From NCBI GenBank assembly GCA_037783415.1, contig JAZGTN010000009.1, positions 13,764,001 to 13,828,000 of the forward strand: a stretch of DNA of 64,000 nucleotides, written 5' to 3'. Source of the stretch: Leptasterias polaris. Its lineage: Eukaryota; Echinodermata; Asteroidea; Forcipulatida; Asteriidae. The position numbers were made by a program, and so were the translations under genes. Each line of letters opens with the position of its first letter. Position 1 is the stretch's first letter. Positions 58,180-64,000 of the stretch are shown here, in pieces. The notes beneath the pieces were generated by a model. The model ran no database searches. It was not told the origin of the DNA and was given only the letters and a program-made list of their open reading frames with translations.

Positions 58180-58400
58180 CGGTGACTGCTCTATGTTCCG
58201 ACACCACATGTTCCGACACCCCCATGTTCCGACACCCCCATGTTCCGACACCCCCATGTTTTGACACCCCCTATGCTCTGACAACCATGTTCCGATAACC
58301 CATACGGTTTAGTGTAAGGGTTGTGTTTTAGGGTTAGAGTTAGGGTTTTAGGATTAGGGTTGAATTAAAAAATTACAATTGTGGTGTCGGAACATAGGGT
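58180..58400. repeat. 16-bp repeat array with telomere-like centre
   Basis: About seven units of ATGTTCCGACACCCCC (58190-58305) are followed by a stretch with three perfect TTAGGG units (58328-58333, 58340-58345, 58354-58359). An inverted unit, GGTGTCGGAACAT, closes the structure at 58385-58397. It looks like a foldback element rather than a former chromosome end. Confidence 0.85.
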
Positions 58401-59293
58401 GTTGTTCTAACTTCTGTTCAAAACTATGGGGGCGGTTGAACTACGTCAAAAGCAACGTAGTTTTCACACAGCCACGTTGCATTTGACCTGTTGGTCTTTT
58501 TTAGTTAACTTTTTGATTCACCCAAAATCAAAGGTTTCCCTCCGGAGATCTTCATGGTCCAAGACTCGAGTGGAAGTTTATATCTTGACTTAAAAATATA
58601 TTGATAAGTTTTAAAGACAATTGTCAGTTAGTGCATTTTAGAAAATTCAGGTGAACATAAAATTTAACAAAAAAAACAGTCTTAGATCCTCTTTAACATT
58701 TTCGCCAACGAAAAAGGTTGTTTGTTTTGCGACATATTGAAGACTGAAGAATCTTTGCAGACATAAACTTTGCTCAGCACCTAGATAAATGTTAGAAACT
58801 CCAGAAGCAATGTTGAGCCACCCCTTTAAAATCCTCGCGCAGTGTATCAATTCGTATTGAGGTCAAACACGTACCGACAAGTGACGATTGATGCTTTGTA
58901 GCGGCGTTTGCCCCCACAGGTGCTTTCCATTGTTCCAATGTTGATTTCAATTTGACCTACTGGCCTCAAGCACGCGTGAACGGTCACGTTTGAGATCACT
59001 GGACTGCAAAATTGAAAAATGAATTTGCACTCTGTTTACCTCGTCGACAGAAATTCTGTAAGTATTGAAATCAATACTTACTATTAGGCTAGTTTGTTTA
59101 AACTCTCCCCTGGCTCCACCAGTCATTCTTTTTCGAAGGATTGTTTAATTCGGGCCGTTAATTTTGTGTGACCCCTCCCCAAAAAACAAAAACAACAACA
59201 ACAACAACAAAACAAATAACAGCAAACAAAACAAACAAAACGAAAATGTTTGTGTTTAATAGCTGAACGAATTAAATCTAAGATAAATAGTTA
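58401..59293. other. Non-genic stretch
   Basis: It includes CAA/CAAA-rich low complexity (59180-59240). No exon is recognised. Confidence 0.55.
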
Positions 59294-59534
59294 TTAAAGG
59301 GACACGTTGCCCATGGATCGGACGAGTTGGTCTATACAAATTTGACTCCACAAAATGGCCGACCGTGTTAGTTCACGATGTAAAAGGAAAACCACGCAAT
59401 TTCGAGGCATTTATGTGTGGATCATTGTATTCTACTTTTAAAACATCTTTCTAACCATATGCATTTTATAACAAACGGTTACAGACGTTTTTTATAGACC
59501 AACTCGCCCGATCCAAGGCAAGGTGTCCCTTTAA
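59294..59534. mobile_element. TTAA-flanked MITE with about 42-bp inverted ends
   Basis: TTAA at 59294 and 59531. Left: AAAGGGACACGTTGCCCATG, GATCGGACGAGTTGGTCTAT. Right (in reverse): AAAGGGACACCTTGCCTTGG, ATCGGGCGAGTTGGTCTATA. The short interior has no ORF. It is a third TTAA family, distinct from A, B and C apart from the AAAGG start. Confidence 0.93.
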
Positions 59535-59596
59535 TGTTTTATCCTTACACCGAATGTGATAGCACAGTATAAGCTCATCAAGTTTTGCGGAAGGGC

Positions 59597-59610
59597 GGGG
59601 GGGGGGGGGG
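59597..59610. repeat. Poly-G tract (14)
   Basis: An uninterrupted run of 14 G. Confidence 0.95.
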
Positions 59611-59641
59611 CTGGTCGGTCACCGCAGCGTGGCGTGGGGTG

Positions 59642-59730
59642 TCGTGGCCGGGCAGTTTAAAGAGCACCCGACTCAAGCCCTGATGTTTCTGATCAGCAGA
59701 GTGTACTGTGTTCGAGTCCCGGTCATGGCA
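59642..59730 (+). mobile_element. SINE head (tRNA-derived part only)
   Basis: GTCGTGGCCGGGCAGTTTAA, GAGCACCCGACTCAAGCC and GTTCGAGTCCCGGTCATGGC correspond to the tRNA-like head of the 12.7- and 51.9-kb SINEs. No SINE body follows. The next 390 bp hold nothing recognisable. Confidence 0.75.
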
Positions 59731-60118
59731 CTAGTGCACTTTAAAGTACCCAATTTTGACCCTGAAGTTGTGGGAGTCTATGGTTCGACTCCCACCCGAG
59801 TAGTCTGTGGGTAATTTCCAACATGAATCGGAAAGCACTGCGTGTGCAGTGCTTATCGCGCACATCTGTGGTAAGATCTCAACCATTGATATAAAGGCAT
59901 TTAATTTGCACATTGGAGCTCGTTTTGAAGTTTTTTTTTTTTTCAAATGGTCGACTACACAATTTGTTTCTTTGTGTATTTTTCTTTCTGAAGAGTATAT
60001 ACATCATAGGAACCATGGTGTTACGTATACGCCGCCCCATTCTTACTATTGATTCCATAATACTCATGGGTGTAGGGATTGTTCGCTCTTGTTAAAATAG
60101 ACTGATAAAAGGGACACA

Positions 60119-60290
60119 TTGTTTGTTTGTTTGTTGGGTTGTTTGTTTGTTTGTTTGTTTGTTTGTTTGTTTGTTTGTTTGTTTGTTTTGTTGGGTTGTT
60201 TGTTTGTTGGGGTGTTGGGTTGTTTGTTTGTTTGTTTGTTTGTTTGTTTGTTTGTTTGTTGGGTTGTTTGTTTGTTTGTTTGTTTAGTCG
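60119..60290. repeat. (GTTT)n array with GTTGGG interruptions
   Basis: GTTT units broken at intervals by TTGGGT, giving a loose higher-order pattern. Open frames on both strands are artefacts. Confidence 0.95.
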
Positions 60291-60398
60291 TTGTACGTGT
60301 TTGTTTATTCCTCATCAAAAACATAGAAAAATACAAAGAAATGAAAATACTGCACATTGCTCCAAGCTCTTTTCACTCCATAAGCAGTGGTGTAACTA

Positions 60399-60423
60399 CC
60401 CCCCCCCCCCCCCCCCCCCCCCC
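60399..60423. repeat. Poly-C tract (25)
   Basis: The longest homopolymer C run in the window, preceded by GTGGTGTAACTA. Confidence 0.97.
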
Positions 60424-62365
60424 ATTTGATGTACGTCCACCCGGGTGCCCCAATTTCAACAACATCAGAGTAAAATGTTACATTGTATACGCTTTAACGT
60501 GATAATTTCAATGTTTTTAAAACTAATTTTCCATTTTACACGCCCACACAATGTATTTGCTTAGACACCCACATCAGATTATCTCATAAATTACATTAAC
60601 TGGCAAATACAAAGAGATCTGACTTGTTTAAGAAAAATGCAAACGAAAACTACAGTTTTAATTGGCCAGAAGTGTCCCCCTAGTAGAAGAAATGGTGTAC
60701 CCCATTGTCCCCTCAAGTTTGTACCCTAGATTCGGCTCTGTCCATAAGGCGTTTTCATTCACTCCCTCCCTCTGCAAATCCATTTGCCCCTCTCTCATCG
60801 GCCACTTAGGGGCAGTCTTACCTTGGTAGTATTAAAATATACCGGCTTCGGGAACTTATTAATTTACGAAAACAACGACTATTTTTAGCCGACTCACGGT
60901 TATGGCGGACTGACTTAGACAAGTTCAAGTCTGTTGCGAAATCGTAACCTGTGGAGTGTGACAAGTCTCCGACGGTCATGCTTGCGTTCTTCATCTGTTT
61001 TCTGTTAACTAGAGGGGCAAAGTTCGGTTTTCAAAAAGGTCAAAGTTTAACAGTGTTCTTGTTAATGGAAGAACCTATAGCTTTTGATTGCATTTTGCAG
61101 AGATGCCATACGGAGACCATAATTTTACATTTCAAGTACTGTTTTATTTTGGACACTTAATTGGATAATTGTAACGTTTTTATACAACGTGCAGAACTAA
61201 ACAAATTAATACCCAAGTTAATCCGGAGTCCTCCGTTCAAGTATTTTCTTTTTTTTCACCTAAAATTGAGTTATTATTTTACCCGCTGATCATTACTATT
61301 TTTTGCATTATTACTATAAATTAGTCTAAGTACCTGTATAAATTGTGTAGGATTTGAAACGTTGTACACACAATTTCATTGTCATAAAATGCCTTCATAC
61401 AAACATAGAGCAAGGACTTGAAAAATAGTCGTTCACTTCTAAAGGGGGAAGCCCCCCCCCCCCCCCCCCCCCCCGCCCCCAATCGTTTCGAAGATGTACA
61501 CAATTGACTAAGACAAGTCTAAACTCAACTTAGGCCGACTTGTTGGGCAGCTTGGGGTACGCGTGTTACATCTGATAGCCCAGATAAACCCATTATTTGA
61601 AGGCCGTTCGCGTGTCACGTTTTTGCCGGTTGTTTGTCCGTGCAGGGTTGAATCCGTTCCAAAAACCATGCTCTAAAACCACGAAACAAAATGTGACAAG
61701 TTTTGAGTAGACAAACATTAGAAATGGAAGAGAAATATTTCAAAAATTGCAAAGTCTTATCTGAAGTTATTAAATCGAAGTTTTTTGGGGGAAGTGAACC
61801 CTCCCCAATTCATAACCCTTGACAATTCGTGCACAGGTATCGCCCTTAAAATACATGAAGCTATGTGGATGTACATGTAGCAAAAATTGTTTGTTCATAG
61901 GATTTATACTCGCTTCTTGTCAGCGGGCGTTCCCGATGGTACAGTGGTTCGAACCCCACCCAGATGCAAGCGTACTGTGTCCCCGCCCCACAGGAATTGG
62001 AAGCCCCGAAGAGTTGTTCAAGCAGAAATATTGCTATATAGTCCGGTAAGCAAAAATGGGCAAGCTACCAGTCACAAAAATGTGTACTACATTATGTATC
62101 TAATATGGTTTGCTATCAGAGTTGGAGTCGAAGTTTCTTAAATTTTTAAAAAGGACTCTTACAAAAATGTCAGTAATGTAATGGGGAAAACATCAGTGTC
62201 ACTGAAATCCGCAACGACCTGTTGCGGTTGTTGGCTAGCAACAGCTTACACGTCTCAACCTGTGTCGTCACAGCTTAACGGGGACAAATCCCAGGCAAAG
62301 TTCCAGAATCCCGCTCAATCAAAACTCCTTCAAATGCCATCACATCAGAATAATTACATTTGATA
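60424..62365. other. Non-genic stretch
   Basis: It holds the second copy of the 45-bp dispersed repeat (60904-60948) and a 23-base C run (61452-61474). Nothing coding is recognised. Confidence 0.55.
61452..61474. repeat. Poly-C tract (23)
   Basis: An uninterrupted run of 23 C, then G and five more C. Confidence 0.95.
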
Positions 62366-62370
62366 TCAAT

Positions 62371-62410
62371 CCAAGATGGCGCAGTGCATAGGGTCTATAA
62401 ATAGCCGGGC
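62371..62410 (+). promoter_or_regulatory. YY1-like plus TATA motif pair
   Basis: CCAAGATGGCG at 62371-62381 resembles a YY1 site, and TATAAATA lies at 62396-62403. The ORF that follows (62376-62612) matches nothing known. It is a promoter only by motif resemblance. Confidence 0.25.
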
Positions 62411-63144
62411 TAGACGCTGTTTTATGACCTCTGTGACCTCGGGTGCTATTGTTATGGCTTCGCTGGATCCCAAAATAGCCACTTCCGATTTGTTTTTTCC
62501 TGGGTGCTCGAGTGCCAGTGACGTCAATTGGGGGGTACCCGTGAAGACATTCGCCCGTAAACAAAAGCATTTCCTTTTTTATTTCACTGACGTAGCGGTT
62601 TACGTTCGATGAGTGAAGTTGATTGAACCTTTGATAATCCCAGAACATAATCTGTAAATCATACCTGACACAGTTGTATGCTTTAGTGGTTTCTACTGTC
62701 ATGGTTTGGGACAGGTGGTGGTGACTTGGTGGTTCCTGGCAAGGGCTATAGGAATTGCTAACTTGGACCTCTGACAAGATACGTTTATACGAGGAGAAGA
62801 ACCTGTTGTCCACCCTTTGCCCACATCAAACAGCCCCAATCCTGAGCACCGTGAGGTCTTCTTACGGGTATTATACAGAATTGGTAGAGCTGGAAAAGTG
62901 AGAGTAATGTTTTGTGTGATCAACCAAAGAAATGAAATAACAAATCTGTGAACATTTGGGCTTAATCCGTTGTGCGAGTCTGGTGAAATTGGTGACAACT
63001 TGAATCATGCACAATGTTCATGTGGCAGGTTTTCATAAGGGGCGCGTATCCCAGGCTGGTGGTTGGATTTGGAATGGTTACAATAATTACGGGAATTAAA
63101 TAACTTCTGAAGGCTTTTATTTAACTATGGTGGCCCTGAAGGGA
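62411..63144. other. Non-genic stretch
   Basis: An unsupported minus-strand 157-codon ORF covers 62340-62813 and shows no domain or signal. A MITE fragment at 62866-62998 is listed separately. Confidence 0.5.
62866..62998 (-). mobile_element. MITE family B, fragment
   Basis: GGGTATTATACAGAATTGGT, AGAGCTGG, GTGTGATCAACCAAAGAAAT and AACAAATCTGTGAACATTTG match the first 130 bp of the copy at 31588. Confidence 0.75.
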
Positions 63145-63300
63145 GATCACCATCGCAAATATATTTGCAAAAATTTGCGATGTTTGCAAATATTTGCGAT
63201 GTCTCAATTTTTTTTTCAAATATCTTTGCAAATAATTATTTGCAAAGATATTTGCAAAGATATTTGCGACATCGCAAATATTTGCAAAGATATTTGCGAT
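63145..63300. repeat. Inverted cluster of ATATTTGCAAA/TTTGCGAT motifs
   Basis: About ten occurrences in both orientations of an 11-12 bp motif (AATATTTGCGATG, AAATATCTTTGCAAAT, AAGATATTTGCAAAG), forming nested palindromes over 150 bp. The TTTGCGAT core resembles the subterminal motif of the 50.6-kb transposon. Confidence 0.8.
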
Positions 63301-63901
63301 CTTTTTATTTTTTGTTTTTGTTTGTTGGTTTGCTTGTTTGTTTTTTGTTTGTTTGTTGGGTTGTTGGGGTGTTTGTTTGTTTGTTTGTTGTTTTTTTCCA
63401 ATAATCATAGCCAAAATATTTTGTTCAGTTATTGCTCAAAACCCTGGCGTTCGATCCATCCATAGCTCAAAAGTCATATATGATGCCTAAATACGTACAA
63501 CTCAACAATGGCGTGAATAAATAATAGAGCAATAAGACAGGTTGCTCCATGCGGAAGCGATCCTTGAAAATTTCAACTGACGGGAAAATCCATTTTAACA
63601 ACTTAACCAATCAATCAAACAAAAACCTGGGATTGTTATTGAAGCTTCTGAGAAATGGAACAAAGGAATAAACCCTCGGTCATTTTGGTCCTTTGATATT
63701 GTTCATTTGTTGTTTTATATTTTGTATAGGGGATAGAGATTAATTTACGTTTTTACAAAACTCAAATAAAACCTTTGTGGCATACCCGCTGGTAAAGATC
63801 GAAAAAACACACGAAGAGCTTTAATTCAGTTTATAAAACAGGACTGGTAAGGATAAAAAACATCGTTGTCTTTAGTCTGAAAGTTCACTGATTATTAGAG
63901 T
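63301..63901. other. Non-genic stretch
   Basis: A (GTTT)n stretch at about 63310-63392, then AT-rich DNA with nothing recognisable. Confidence 0.6.
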
Positions 63902-64000
63902 TTAAAGGCACTGGACACGTTTGGTAATTACTCAAAATATATATTAGCATAAAAACTTACTTGGTAACCAGCAACGGAGGGCTGTTGATAGTATAAAACA
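63902..64000 (+). mobile_element. MITE family A, cut by the window end
   Basis: It begins with TTAA at 63902 and matches the first 99 bp of 44096-44471 almost base for base (AAAGGCACTGGACACGTTTG to GGGCTGTTGATAGTATAAAA). Confidence 0.95.

Noticed and set aside
58311..58362. A true interstitial telomere or chromosome-fusion scar
   Set aside because: Only three perfect units, and they sit inside a palindromic repeat.
60064..60502. FVCLFVCL- and KQTNKQTN-type ORFs (also at 63121-63465)
   Set aside because: Products of (GTTT)n arrays.
61911..61990. tRNA-like sequence with GGTTCGAACCCC
   Set aside because: A box B-like word is present, but no box A or cloverleaf can be drawn at the right spacing.
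62340..62813. Minus-strand 157-codon ORF
   Set aside because: No domain, signal peptide or splice context, and composition varies along it. It is open probably by chance.

Overview
The window looks like nuclear DNA from a marine deuterostome, most likely an echinoderm and perhaps a sea star. It is AT-rich and gene-poor. It has spliced exons with GT/AG borders, tRNA-derived SINEs, many short terminal-inverted-repeat elements (MITEs) flanked by TTAA or TA, minisatellites and long poly-C/poly-G tracts. The phylum is inferred from the style of the Erg-type ETS protein, the lectin and the repeat families. Nothing bacterial is present: no operons, no CRISPR, no rRNA.

Two genes can be named. (1) The 3' part of an ERG/FLI1-type ETS transcription factor lies on the plus strand at 7299-7364, 11061-11108 and 23109-23632. 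The first two exons are 66 and 48 nt. The last carries the whole ETS DNA-binding domain and the C-terminus. All junctions have canonical splice dinucleotides and compatible phase. The N-terminal exons, including the Pointed domain, were not found and are presumably upstream of the window. The 12-kb last intron holds SINEs, a 1.6-kb palindromic transposon and several GC-rich islands, one with a perfect E2F palindrome. (2) A secreted C-type-lectin plus PAN/apple protein lies on the minus strand at 47829-47153, in one open stretch broken by a single missing base. Weak candidates are a small two-helix membrane ORF (32894-33097), a Cys-rich unknown ORF (43755-44027) and a fragment of non-LTR retrotransposon reverse transcriptase (42600-42914).

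From about 24 to 47 kb and from 48 to 64 kb the window is a repeat-dominated gene desert. At least three TTAA-flanked MITE families (called A, B and C here) recur and are nested in each other and around SINEs. A separate family beginning CACTGCAAAA has in one copy produced a ten-unit 21-bp minisatellite from its own terminal repeat. Minisatellites of 25, 11, 16 and about 29 bp occur, together with a long CAA-type array, GTTT arrays, telomere-like TTAGGG units inside a palindromic repeat, and eleven G or C runs of 11-25 bases.

The genes show no sign of working together. The most informative content is transposon biology: insertions dated by paralogous empty sites, a minisatellite born from a MITE end, and a TA-inserted element studded with palindromic CATG motifs. 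No clearly undescribed multi-gene system is visible.
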